64,000 nt of DNA. Source: Streptomyces spinosisporus. Its GTDB lineage: Bacteria; Actinomycetota; Actinomycetes; Streptomycetales; Streptomycetaceae. Position 1 is the stretch's first letter. Every line of letters starts with the position of its first letter. Made by a program: the position numbers and the translations under genes. The stretch spans positions 1 through 64,000 of the forward strand of contig NZ_JALDAX010000004.1 in the NCBI RefSeq assembly GCF_022698145.1. The letters run 5' to 3'. Below are positions 1 to 7,632 of this stretch, piece by piece. The notes below the pieces were generated by a model. The model had not been told where the DNA came from. It saw only the letters and a list, made by a program, of their open reading frames with translations, and did no database searches.

Positions 1-289
1 GCCGTTGGGCCGTTCCGACGAGTGAGACTTTAGCGGATTCCCGACCCCCGCGCTAATCGGGGGCCTGCGTCCTTTCGAACGCGGATTCCTCATTTCGTAA
101 ATACGCATGCCAATAAAACGACAGCCGCCGGATCGACGACAGTCGAACAGTGGTTGGTACTTGCGGAATGGCTGTCCGGGGACCGACCGGAGTCGGAGCT
201 CACGTCGGACAACTCGGAGAACACTACGTACCGGGCCTGGGCGTGTCAACTCGCCTGCGGGCCACACCCTGGAGGCGTAACCTGGGCTC
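1..289. other. Upstream region without a supported gene
   Basis: No convincing coding sequence is seen here. A hairpin with a 6-bp stem (45-50 with 58-63, 7-base loop) could be the terminator of a gene lying left of the window. The sequence after it (about 85-165) is less GC-rich than its surroundings and is the likely place for the trpS promoter, but I cannot fix a -35/-10 pair. An open frame at 154-450 runs through the leader hairpins and has no family features, so I do not call it. Confidence 0.5.
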
Positions 290-331
290 ATGACTACGCG
301 TACGTGTACCCAGCTGTGGTGGGCCGCCTGA
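290..331 (+). CDS. Leader peptide with tandem Trp codons (13 aa)
   Basis: A short reading frame begins at ATG 290 and ends at TGA 329-331; it encodes MTTRTCTQLWWAA. Residues 10 and 11 are consecutive tryptophans, placed at the left foot of the first leader hairpin. A GGAGG motif lies at 271-275, somewhat far from the start, and an in-frame stop at 278 rules out an earlier start. This is the layout of a ribosome-mediated attenuator: scarce charged Trp-tRNA would stall the ribosome on the Trp codons. Auxiliary tryptophanyl-tRNA synthetases of Streptomyces are known to be controlled this way. Confidence 0.82.
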   Translation: MTTRTCTQLWWAA

Positions 332-432
332 CGGCGGCCGGACTCACGTATGCACTCAACGGCCGCCGCCTCGGCGGCCGTTCTCGTATCTCCTCCGGAT
401 CTCCGAGGGGCGGCCGCCCGGGACGGCGGCCC
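317..432 (+). promoter_or_regulatory. Transcriptional attenuator of trpS (mutually exclusive hairpins)
   Basis: The 7-mer GGCCGCC and its complement GGCGGCC alternate: 322-328, 333-339, 361-367, 373-379, 412-418 and 425-431. Neighbouring copies can pair in register (322/333, 361/373, 412/425) or out of register (333 with 361, 379-side with 412). The middle hairpin extends to 9 bp (360-368 with 372-380, 3-base loop). A ribosome stalled at the Trp codons would cover the first copy and free 333-339 to pair with 361-367, disrupting the strong middle hairpin. No U-tract follows, as is common in high-GC genomes. Confidence 0.75.
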
Positions 433-452
433 GAATCGGAGAGGGAGTAGAG

Positions 453-1550
453 ATGACACGGGTCTTCAGTGGGATCCAACCGACCGGGCATCTGACGCTG
501 GGGAACTACCTGGGGGCCATGCGGCGGTGGGTCGAGGCCGACCAGCATCAGGCTGACTCGTTGTTCTGTGTCGTGGACCTGCATGCGCTGACCGTGGAGC
601 ACGATCCGGCGCGGGTGCGCAGGCTGAGCCGGCAGGCGGCGACGCTGCTGCTCGCGTCGGGGCTGGATCCCGAGTTGTGCACGCTCTTCGTGCAGAGTCA
701 TGTGGACGAGCATGCGCGGCTGTCGTATCTGCTGGAGTGCGTGGCGACCGACGGCGAGATGCGGCGGATGATCCAGTACAAGGAGAAGGCCGCGAAGGAG
801 GCCGCCCGCGGCAGAAGCGTGCGGGTGTCCCTGCTGACGTATCCGGTGCTGATGGCGGCGGACATCCTGGCGTACGGGACGGACGACGTGCCGGTCGGGG
901 AGGACCAGGCGCAGCACGTGGAGCTGGCGCGGGACCTCGCGGTGCGGTTCAACCAGCGGTACGGGCACACGTTCACGGTTCCGCGGGCGACGCTTCCGCA
1001 GGTCGCCGCACGGGTCATGAATCTTCAGGAGCCGACGCGGAAGATGGGCAAGTCCGACGACTCCGGGCTCGGGGTCGTCTATCTGCTGGACGAGCCGGAC
1101 GTCGTGCGGAAAAAGGTCATGCGCGCGGTGACCGACAGCGGACGCGAGGTTGTCTACGACCGGGAGGAGCGGCCCGGGCTCGCGAATCTGCTGGAGATCC
1201 TCGCGTCCTGCACAGGTGGGAACCCGGAGGCCCTGGCCGGTGTATATGAGTCGTACGGCTCCTTGAAGAAGGACACCGCAGAGGCCGTGGTCGAGCTCCT
1301 CAGGCCCGTACAGGAGAGGCACAGTGCGCTGTGCGCCGATCCCGGCTATGTGGAGGGGGTGCTGCGGGATGGTGCGGACAAGGCACGGGCGATGGCCCGG
1401 CCGACCGTGGATGCCGCTTATCGCGCGATCGGGTTGCTGCCGGCGGTCTCGGTCTCGGGGAGCGAGGCGGTCGATACGGACGTCGTCGACACGGGTGTCG
1501 TTGATACGGGTGCCGTCGATACGGGCGTCGCGCTGAACGCCGCTCGGTAG
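453..1550 (+). CDS. trpS: Tryptophanyl-tRNA synthetase, auxiliary attenuator-controlled type (365 aa)
   Basis: Charges tRNA-Trp with tryptophan in the cytoplasm. The class I signature lies at residues 10-18 (PTGHLTLGN) and the KMSKS loop appears as KMGKS at 197-201. A GGGAG ribosome site precedes ATG 453. The Trp-codon leader upstream matches the known regulation of the second, indolmycin-tolerant TrpRS of Streptomyces, so I infer this is that auxiliary enzyme and not the housekeeping one; resistance itself cannot be read from the sequence. The last 25 or so residues are a low-complexity VDTGV repeat that lies beyond the conserved fold and overlaps, tail to tail, the opposite-strand regulator by 133 bp. 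Confidence 0.95.
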   Translation: MTRVFSGIQPTGHLTLGNYLGAMRRWVEADQHQADSLFCVVDLHALTVEHDPARVRRLSRQAATLLLASGLDPELCTLFVQSHVDEHARLSYLLECVATDGEMRRMIQYKEKAAKEAARGRSVRVSLLTYPVLMAADILAYGTDDVPVGEDQAQHVELARDLAVRFNQRYGHTFTVPRATLPQVAARVMNLQEPTRKMGKSDDSGLGVVYLLDEPDVVRKKVMRAVTDSGREVVYDREERPGLANLLEILASCTGGNPEALAGVYESYGSLKKDTAEAVVELLRPVQERHSALCADPGYVEGVLRDGADKARAMARPTVDAAYRAIGLLPAVSVSGSEAVDTDVVDTGVVDTGAVDTGVALNAAR

Positions 1551-2539
1551 GCGCGTGGGCTGGTGGCGAGGCGCGATGCGAAGTGCTGGCGCATCGTGAC
1601 CTCGCTGCCGAAGCCGGCGCGGCGGGCGACCTCGGGCATGGGCAGGTCGGTGCGTTCGAGGAGCCTCTGGGCTGCTGCGACGCGTTGATCGAGGAGCCAG
1701 CGCAGCGGCGTCGTGCCGGTCTCGGCGGTGAAGTGGCGGGCGAAGCTGCGTGCGGACATGCCCGCATGGGCGGCCAGATCGGCGACCGCGAGCGGTTCAT
1801 GGAGGTGGCGCAGGGCGTATTCACGTACGTCGGCGAGGGCGTCTGCGTCGCGGTCCTCATGTGGGGTGGGGTGCTCGATGAACTGTGCCTGGGTTCCGGT
1901 GCGGAAGGGCGCGGTGACCATCGAGCGGGCGATGGTGGCGGCCGCTTCTGCGCCCTGGGCCCGGCGCACGAGATGGAGGCAGAGATCGATTCCGGCCGCG
2001 GTGCCGGCTGCGGTCCAGATGTTGTCGTCCTCGATGAAGAGGGCGTCGGGGACGACGGTGACATGGGGGTGGTGTGCGCGGAAGAGGTCGATGAGGTTCC
2101 AGTGGGTGATGGCGCGGCGGCCGTCGAGGAGACCGGCCTGGGCGAGGGTGAAGGCGCCGCCGCAGAGGGCCGCGATGGTGGTGCCGCGGGTGTGGGCGCG
2201 GCGAAGGGCGTCCAGGACAGGGGCGGGTGCGGGTGTGAGGTGGTCGTCGAGGCCGGGGATCACGATCAGGTCGGCTCGGGAGAGCCAGCCGAGGGTGCGA
2301 TCGGGAAGGAGGGTGAGGCCGCCGCGCATGGCGACGGGTGTGGTGTCGGCGGCGACGCGGCCCAGGTCGAAGGCGGGGGCTCCGCGGTCGGTGCGGTCGG
2401 TGCCCCAGACCTCGGTGATGACGGAGACGTCGAAGGCGCGGACGCCTGGGAAGGCGACGAGGGCGACGCGGTACGCGTTCTTCGCCGCTCTCGCCGTCCT
2501 CTCGGCTCTCTCCGTCCTCTCTGCTCCCGTTGTGTCCAT
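1418..2539 (-). CDS. GlxA/AraC-family transcriptional regulator with DJ-1/PfpI domain (373 aa)
   Basis: The N-terminal half is a DJ-1/PfpI-type domain (begins VALVAFPGVRAFD) containing a cysteine at the nucleophile elbow (ALCGGAF) and followed by GLLDGRRAITHW, typical of GlxA-like regulators. The C-terminal half carries the two helix-turn-helix units of the AraC family (AVADLAAHAGMSARSFARHF and, further on, EVARRAGFGSEVTMRQHF). Start chosen at ATG 2539 because residues upstream are low in coding character and a divergent gene starts at 2615. The 75-bp gap suggests that this protein regulates itself and the isochorismatase-like gene. Its last 44 residues lie in the repeat overlap with trpS and end at TAA 1418-1420. 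Confidence 0.88.
   Translation of the reverse strand: MDTTGAERTERAERTARAAKNAYRVALVAFPGVRAFDVSVITEVWGTDRTDRGAPAFDLGRVAADTTPVAMRGGLTLLPDRTLGWLSRADLIVIPGLDDHLTPAPAPVLDALRRAHTRGTTIAALCGGAFTLAQAGLLDGRRAITHWNLIDLFRAHHPHVTVVPDALFIEDDNIWTAAGTAAGIDLCLHLVRRAQGAEAAATIARSMVTAPFRTGTQAQFIEHPTPHEDRDADALADVREYALRHLHEPLAVADLAAHAGMSARSFARHFTAETGTTPLRWLLDQRVAAAQRLLERTDLPMPEVARRAGFGSEVTMRQHFASRLATSPRAYRAAFSATPVSTAPVSTTPVSTTSVSTASLPETETAGSNPIAR
1470..1529 (+). repeat. 15-bp tandem repeat (4 units) in the overlapping 3' ends of two genes
   Basis: Four units of GTCGATACGGGCGTC type run at 1470-1484, 1485-1499, 1500-1514 and 1515-1529. On the plus strand they encode VDTDV/VDTGV/VDTGA/VDTGV at the end of trpS; on the minus strand they encode TPVST-like units in the tail of the AraC-family regulator. 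Unit length is a multiple of three, so copy-number change keeps both frames open. Confidence 0.9.
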
Positions 2540-2614
2540 GGCTGGCAGTAAACCATCGATCGCTGTCTTTTCGCCCTCTGGGGCGGACGGACTCCTGTCG
2601 GGAGGATCGACGGT

Positions 2615-3202
2615 ATGGAGATTGCAGAGAACGCAGCGCTGGTGGTCGTGGATGTGCAGAAGGGCTTCGACGAGGCCGACTTCTGGGGGACGCGGAACAA
2701 CCCGGAGGCCGATGACAACATCGCTTCGCTGATCGACGTGTGGCAGTCGACGGGGCGGCCGGTCGTGTTCGTACGGCATGACTCGCCGAAGCCCGGGTCG
2801 CCCCTGCGGCTCGGGTACGAGGGGAACGACTTCAAGGAGTACGTGGAGCAGCGGCGCGGAAAGGGGGACGGTGGGGCTGAGCTGCTGATCACGAAGACCG
2901 TGAACTCGGCGTTCTACGGCACGCCGGATCTGGACGCCTGGCTGAAGGCGGAGGGGAGCGCGCAGTTCGTGGTGGCCGGGATCCAGACCAATATGTGCGT
3001 GGAGACGACGGCGCGGATGGGCGGGAATCTCGGGTACGACGTGGTGGTCGCGTACGACGCGACGTACACGTTCGATCTGGAGGGGCCGTTCGGCTGGCGG
3101 CGGAGTGCGGACGAGATCGCGCAGGCGTCGGCGGTGTCGCTGCACGGGGGCGGTTTCGCGCGTGTGGTGACCACCAAAGAGGTGGTGGACGCGGCTCGGT
3201 GA
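2615..3202 (+). CDS. Isochorismatase-family cysteine hydrolase (195 aa)
   Basis: Belongs to the isochorismatase-like hydrolases (nicotinamidase, ureidohydrolase and related amidases). The Asp-Lys-Cys triad is visible at D13 (VVVDVQ), K94 (LLITKT) and C128 (QTNMCVETT). Length and fold match single-domain members. Start ATG 2615 is preceded by GGGAGGA. It diverges from the GlxA/AraC regulator, an arrangement common for this enzyme class with its regulator. The substrate cannot be named. It converges with proC, with 16 bp between the stops. Confidence 0.92.
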   Translation: MEIAENAALVVVDVQKGFDEADFWGTRNNPEADDNIASLIDVWQSTGRPVVFVRHDSPKPGSPLRLGYEGNDFKEYVEQRRGKGDGGAELLITKTVNSAFYGTPDLDAWLKAEGSAQFVVAGIQTNMCVETTARMGGNLGYDVVVAYDATYTFDLEGPFGWRRSADEIAQASAVSLHGGGFARVVTTKEVVDAAR

Positions 3203-3218
3203 CCGCCCCCGGTGGGCG

Positions 3219-4031
3219 TCAGTCCTTCTTGCCGGTGGCGAGCTGGCGGCTGCGGTCGCGGGCGGCTTCGAGGGCGGCGATGAGGGCGGCCCGTACGCCG
3301 TGGTTCTCCAGTTCGCGGATGGCGTTGATGGTCGTGCCCGCGGGGGACGTGACGTTCTCGCGGAGTTTGACCGGGTGTTCGCCGCTGTCGCGGAGCATGG
3401 TCGCGGCGCCGATCGCGGACTGGACGATCAGGTCGTGGGCCTTGTCGCGGGGCAGGCCGAGCAGGATGCCGGCGTCGGTCATGGCTTCGACCAGGTAGAA
3501 GAAGTACGCCGGGCCCGAGCCGGAGAGGGCGGTGCAGGCGTCCTGCTGGGACTCGGGGACGCGGAGTGTCTTGCCGACGGCGCCGAAGATCTCTTCGGCG
3601 TGGGTGAGATGGGCGGCGGTGGCGTGGGTGCCGGCGGAGATGACGGACATGGCCTCGTCGACGAGTGCCGGGGTGTTCGTCATGACACGGACGACGGGGG
3701 TGCCTGTGGCCAGGCGCTCCTCGAAGAAGGAGGTGGGGATGCCGGCGGCGCCGCTGATGATCAGGCGGTCGGCGGGGACGTGCGGGGCGAGCTCGTCGAG
3801 GAGGGTGCCCATGTCCTGGGGCTTGACCGTGAGGATCAGGGTGTCGGCGGTCTTGGCGGCTTCCGGGTTGGTGACGGGGGTGACTCCGTAGCGGCTGCGG
3901 AGTTCTTCGGCCCGTTCCTGGCGGCGGGCGGTGACCAGGAGGTCGGCCGGGGCCCAGCCCGCGCGGATCATTCCGCTGAGCAGGGCTTCGCCGATCTTTC
4001 CGGTGCCGAGGACTGCGACTTTCTGAGTCAT
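3219..4031 (-). CDS. proC: Pyrroline-5-carboxylate reductase (270 aa)
   Basis: Catalyses the last step of proline synthesis, NAD(P)H-dependent reduction of pyrroline-5-carboxylate. The N-terminal dinucleotide fold shows VLGTGKIGEALLSG at residues 7-20, and the C-terminal half has the P5CR dimerisation signature (ALSGSGPAYFFYLVEAM, then SPAGTTINAI). Full family length. Start ATG 4031 has GGAGGG about 11 bases upstream. It lies 105 bp downstream of the ABC permease on the same strand, so read-through from that operon is possible, but no functional link is evident. Confidence 0.97.
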   Translation of the reverse strand: MTQKVAVLGTGKIGEALLSGMIRAGWAPADLLVTARRQERAEELRSRYGVTPVTNPEAAKTADTLILTVKPQDMGTLLDELAPHVPADRLIISGAAGIPTSFFEERLATGTPVVRVMTNTPALVDEAMSVISAGTHATAAHLTHAEEIFGAVGKTLRVPESQQDACTALSGSGPAYFFYLVEAMTDAGILLGLPRDKAHDLIVQSAIGAATMLRDSGEHPVKLRENVTSPAGTTINAIRELENHGVRAALIAALEAARDRSRQLATGKKD

Positions 4032-4136
4032 GGCTGGGGTGCCCTCCGGGGGTTTTGTCGTCCGGGTTCATCCTCGCACCGGGGGTGGATGGACGGCTTG
4101 GTTGTCCGATGGGCGGTCACCTGGGGTGGGAGCGGT

Positions 4137-4931
4137 TCAGGCTGTCCTGCGTCGCAGGGTTGCCGCGCCGAGGCCCAGTACCAGGAGGGCGCAGCCCGCC
4201 ACGATCAGGGCGTCGCGTACGAAGTCGGCGGTCATGTCGGTGTGTTTGAGGACTTCGTTCATGCCGTCGACGGCGTAGGACATGGGCAGGACGTCGGAGA
4301 TGGCTTCGAGGGCGGGGTGCATGTTGGAGCGGGGGGTGAACAGGCCGCAGAGGAGGAGTTGGGGGAAGATCACGGCCGGCATGAACTGCACCGCCTGGAA
4401 TTCGGAGGCCGCGAAGGCGGAGACGAACAGGCCGAGGGCGGTGCCGAGGAGGGCGTCCAGCAGGGCGACCAGCAGGAGCAGCCAGGGGCTGCCGGTGACG
4501 TCCAGACCCAGGAACCAGACCGCGAGACCGGTGGCTAGGGCGGACTGGATGATCGCGATGATGCCGAAGGCGAGGGCGTAGCCGGCGATCAGGTCGCCCT
4601 TGCCCAGGGGCATGGCGAGGAGGCGTTCGAGGGTGCCGGAGGTGCGTTCGCGCAGGGTGGCGATGGAGGTGACCAGGAACATCGTGATGAGCGGGAAGAT
4701 GCCGAGCAGCGAGGCGCCGATGTTGTCGAAGGTGCGCGGGCTGCCGTCGAAGACATAGCGCAGCAGGAACAGCATCACGCACGGGATGAGGATCATCATC
4801 GCGATGGTGCGCGGGTCGTGGCGGAGCTGGCGCAGGACGCGGGCCGCCGTGGCGGTGGTGCGGGAGGCGTTCAGGGCGCGGACGGGGGTGGGCGTGGTCG
4901 CCGTACCGGCCGTGGGGGTTGTCGTGGTCAT
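4137..4931 (-). CDS. ABC-2 type exporter permease (264 aa)
   Basis: Integral membrane subunit of a DrrAB-like ABC exporter. About six hydrophobic segments follow a short N-terminal cytoplasmic stretch (ILIPCVMLFLLRYVF, then IFPLITMFLVTSIATL with the ABC-2 signature RERTSGTLERLLAMP). Start ATG 4931 overlaps the ATPase stop in an ATGA, showing translational coupling; a longer upstream reading in this frame merely crosses the ATPase gene. Substrate unknown; this two-gene type usually exports drugs or lipophilic compounds. Confidence 0.93.
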   Translation of the reverse strand: MTTTTPTAGTATTPTPVRALNASRTTATAARVLRQLRHDPRTIAMMILIPCVMLFLLRYVFDGSPRTFDNIGASLLGIFPLITMFLVTSIATLRERTSGTLERLLAMPLGKGDLIAGYALAFGIIAIIQSALATGLAVWFLGLDVTGSPWLLLLVALLDALLGTALGLFVSAFAASEFQAVQFMPAVIFPQLLLCGLFTPRSNMHPALEAISDVLPMSYAVDGMNEVLKHTDMTADFVRDALIVAGCALLVLGLGAATLRRRTA

Positions 4932-5734
4932 CGGGTGGTCTCCTTCTCGCGGGCAGCGGCCGTCGCCTCGTCGACGAGGTGCAGGAAGGCCGCCTCGACC
5001 GTCTCGGAGCCGGTGCGGGTGCGCAGGGCGTCGGGGGTGTCGTCGGCGAGGATCTCGCCCTCGCGCATCAGCAGCAGGCGGTGGCAGCGTTCGGCCTCGT
5101 CCATGACGTGGGACGAGATGAGGAGCGTGGCGCCGCGGTCGGCGGCGATGGAGTGGAAGAGGGTCCACAGGTCGCGGCGCAGGACGGGGTCGAGGCCGAC
5201 CGTCGGCTCGTCGAGGACCAGGAGTTCGGGGGTGCCGAGGAGCGCTACGGCGAGGGAGACGCGGCTGCGCTGACCGCCGGAGAGGTTGCCGGCGAGGGCG
5301 TCGGCGTGGCTGGTGAGGTCCACGTCGGCGAGGACCCGGTCGACTTCCTGGCGGCGGTCGGAGGTGGAGCGGCCGGGGGTGAGGATCGCCGTGAAGTAGT
5401 CGAGGTTCTGGCGGACGGTGAGGTCGTCGTAGACGGAGGGGGCCTGGGTGACGTAGCCGATGCGGGTGCGCAGGGTGGGGTGGCCTGCGGGGCGGCCCAG
5501 GACTTCCAGGGTTCCGGTGACCTTGGCCTGGGTGCCGACGATCGAGCGCATGAGGGTGGACTTGCCGCAGCCGGAGGGCCCGAGCAGGCCGGTGATCTGG
5601 CCGCGGGGGACGGTGAATTCGAGGCTTCGCAGGACGGTGCGGGGACCGCGGACGACGGTGAGGCCTTCGGCTCGGACGGCGGGGGTGCGGGGCGCGGGGG
5701 GATCGGTCGGTGGGCCCGAAGCATTATTCATCAT
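4928..5734 (-). CDS. ABC exporter ATP-binding protein (268 aa)
   Basis: Nucleotide-binding subunit partnering the downstream permease. Walker A is GLLGPSGCGKST, the ABC signature is NLSGGQRSRVSLA, and Walker B is LLVLDEPTVGLDP, with the switch histidine in LLISSHVMDEA. Start is ATG 5734 (or the next codon, 5731). There is no ribosome-binding site upstream; instead a good promoter ends 7 bases before the ATG, so the message is probably leaderless. The start codon sits in the middle of a 13-bp-arm palindrome, which argues for tight repression by an unlinked TetR-, PadR- or MarR-type protein; no regulator gene is adjacent. Confidence 0.94.
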   Translation of the reverse strand: MMNNASGPPTDPPAPRTPAVRAEGLTVVRGPRTVLRSLEFTVPRGQITGLLGPSGCGKSTLMRSIVGTQAKVTGTLEVLGRPAGHPTLRTRIGYVTQAPSVYDDLTVRQNLDYFTAILTPGRSTSDRRQEVDRVLADVDLTSHADALAGNLSGGQRSRVSLAVALLGTPELLVLDEPTVGLDPVLRRDLWTLFHSIAADRGATLLISSHVMDEAERCHRLLLMREGEILADDTPDALRTRTGSETVEAAFLHLVDEATAAAREKETTR

Positions 5735-5749
5735 GCGATGAATAATGCT
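5720..5749. promoter_or_regulatory. Palindromic operator covering the ABC operon start codon
   Basis: Arms AGCATTATTCATC (5720-5732) and its exact complement (5737-5749) flank a 4-base centre. The element is strikingly AT-rich for this genome and covers the -10 region, the presumed start point and the first codons. Such perfect AT-rich dyads are typical repressor sites. Confidence 0.85.
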
Positions 5750-5770
5750 CGGCGGCACGGGCGTCGTCAA
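5735..5770 (-). promoter_or_regulatory. Predicted promoter of the ABC exporter operon (leaderless)
   Basis: Read on the minus strand, TTGACG (plus 5765-5770) is followed after exactly 17 bases by CATTAT (plus 5742-5747). Seven bases further is the A of ATG 5734, the expected start point, so transcription and translation would begin at the same base. Confidence 0.7.
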
Positions 5771-6166
5771 GCGACACGGGCGTGGAGGTGCGGGTGCGGG
5801 CGGGTGCGCGGGCGTGCGGTGGCGGCGGTGATGTCGGCGGTGATTGGCGTGTTCGGCCTGGGGGTTCAGTGCGGCGGTGGTGGCCGGCTGCACCGCGGAC
5901 CGCGCGCGGGCCCGCGCGCGAACTACGACCGGGGCTGCTGGCGCGGGGCGCGGGGAACGCGGGGCGCGGGGAACGAGGGGCGCTGCCCATGACCGACGTG
6001 GTCGTGCGCACATGGTGAAGGTGCAGGCGGGGGTGCGGGCTAAGGCGTCACGCGCACTGCCCGGGGTGCTGGAGCGGCATGTGGGCCCCGCCGGCCGCGG
6101 TGCAGCCGGTCCTCCGTGGCGGCGTTCGTGCGCGGTCGGACCTCGGGGACGGGTTGTCCGGCGAGG
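5771..6166. other. Intergenic region with no supported gene
   Basis: About 400 bp of very GC-rich sequence between the ABC promoter and the methyltransferase stop. It contains a short direct repetition of GCGCGGGGAAC (about 5940-5975) and no open frame with a recognisable family or a ribosome site. Nothing else is seen. Confidence 0.5.
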
Positions 6167-6937
6167 TCAGGAGTTGGTGGCCACCAGGAGTTCGACGACG
6201 TAGGTCTCCTCGACGATTCCGTCCGGGAAGACTGAGAGGAGGTGTTCGCGCTCCTCTGTGAGGAAGGCTGTTGCGCGCTCCTCGCCGTGCACCAGGAAGA
6301 TCGAGTGGCTGCCGATGTTGGCGAGGTGGGTGTCGACGGGGACGTGGCGGCTCCAGCGGACCCGGCGGTGGGTGAACCGGAGGCGGCCGCTGGGGTCGGC
6401 GAGGGCGGTGCGGACGCCGCTGCCGTTGCGGTCGACGACCTTGTCGGTGCCGAAGTGGCGTCCGATCCGGACGGTCTGCGCGTCGATCCAGGGCACGTCC
6501 AGGGCGCTGGTGTTCCACCACAGCGCGAGCGCGCCTCCGGGGCGGAGCACGCGCAGGGCCTCGGGGACCGCGCGGGCGGTGTCGGTCCAGTGCCAGGCCT
6601 GGGCGTAGGTGAGGAAGTCGGCGGCGTCGGTGGCGAGGGGGAGGGCGTTGCCGTTGCCCCGGACGATCGGGATGCCGGGATGGGCGCGACGGAACTCCGC
6701 CGCCATGCCCTCGCCGGGCTCCACGGCGACGACGTCCGCGCCCCGGGCGGCCAGCAGCGAGGTCGCGATGCCGGTGCCCGCGCCTACGTCCGCGACGACC
6801 GCGCCCGCGAGGGGGCGCCCGGCGAGTTCCTCGATGGTGTCGAAGAGGGCCGGCGGATAGGAGGGGCGGTTCGCGGCGTACTGGGCTGCGGCAGCGTTGA
6901 AGGAATGAGCGCGCGTGGTGCGGGAGGAGGCCGTCAT
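6167..6937 (-). CDS. Class I SAM-dependent methyltransferase (256 aa)
   Basis: A UbiE/Methyltransf_11-like enzyme. Motif I reads VVADVGAGTGIATSLL near residues 47-62, motif II ends in VAVEPGEGM, and the post-motif region NALPLATDAADFLTYAQAWHW is typical of small-molecule methyltransferases of this family. Start ATG 6937; the residues MTASSRTTRAHSFNAAAAQYAANRP... lead directly into the fold. The substrate cannot be deduced. It is a single gene facing no obvious partner. Confidence 0.9.
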   Translation of the reverse strand: MTASSRTTRAHSFNAAAAQYAANRPSYPPALFDTIEELAGRPLAGAVVADVGAGTGIATSLLAARGADVVAVEPGEGMAAEFRRAHPGIPIVRGNGNALPLATDAADFLTYAQAWHWTDTARAVPEALRVLRPGGALALWWNTSALDVPWIDAQTVRIGRHFGTDKVVDRNGSGVRTALADPSGRLRFTHRRVRWSRHVPVDTHLANIGSHSIFLVHGEERATAFLTEEREHLLSVFPDGIVEETYVVELLVATNS

Positions 6938-7043
6938 ACGGCCATGGTGACTCGGTTACGTGCAAGGGGCAGCAAATTTTTGGTGAGACTGGCCCACGCC
7001 CACACCCACGCTCACGCCTGCGGCGAGCCGGTGCCTCTGCCGG

Positions 7044-7547
7044 TCAGCGTCCGCGGCGCTTCTTGGCCGGATTGCCCGAGCGGCGGGTGCCGCGCTTCTC
7101 GTACCGCGCGCGGGCCGCCTCGTACTCCTCCCGGTGGGACTTCTCTCCGGGGGCCTCGGTCAGGGAGCGGAAGAAGTAGGCGAGGAGGGAGCCGACGAAG
7201 CCGATGGCCAGCAGGCCGCGCAGGGAGGCCTGGCGGTCGGGGTCGGGGCGGCGGGTGAAGGACTCCCACGTGGTGCGGAAGGCCAGCGCACTGCAGATCG
7301 CGAACATGGCCACGACCAGGACGGTGACGAAGGAGCCGATGTCGGCGATCTGGAGGCCCTGGTAGGCGAAGCGCAGGACCAGACAGGAGACGACGGCGGC
7401 GACGAGCGAGCCGACGGCCGCGCCGACCCTGCGCAGGGCGTAGCCGTCGTCGTGGTTCACCCAGGTGGTGCCGAAGAAGCGCAGGGGTTCCGGGCGGGGG
7501 CCCGGGGAGCCCGCGGGGGATGCCGGGGTGCCGTTTTCGTCGCTCAC
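7044..7547 (-). CDS. Small integral membrane protein (167 aa)
   Basis: Not assigned to a named family. After a Pro/Gly-rich N-terminus, residues about 25-35 read FFGTTWVNHDDGY; hydrophobic segments follow (VGSLVAAVVSCLVLRFAY, VTVLVVAMFAICSALAF, LLAIGFVGSLLAYFF), and the C-terminus is strongly basic (RSGNPAKKRRGR) and presumably cytoplasmic. Start chosen at GTG 7547 because the upstream in-frame extension is low-complexity; CGGAG lies 14 bases before it, so the start is uncertain. Confidence 0.75.
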   Translation of the reverse strand: MSDENGTPASPAGSPGPRPEPLRFFGTTWVNHDDGYALRRVGAAVGSLVAAVVSCLVLRFAYQGLQIADIGSFVTVLVVAMFAICSALAFRTTWESFTRRPDPDRQASLRGLLAIGFVGSLLAYFFRSLTEAPGEKSHREEYEAARARYEKRGTRRSGNPAKKRRGR

Positions 7548-7632
7548 GGGACGATTATGGCTCCGGGGCGGGGGCGGGCTCCCGCAGGGAGGGGACGCCC
7601 GGTCGCGGCGGGCATCCCCTTCGTGAGCAGGA

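Noticed and set aside
154..450. 98-codon frame upstream of trpS
   Set aside because: It overlaps the leader peptide and attenuator hairpins and has no protein family features.
5771..6166. Several plus and minus open frames in the ABC-methyltransferase gap
   Set aside because: No ribosome sites, no recognisable domains, biased low-complexity composition.
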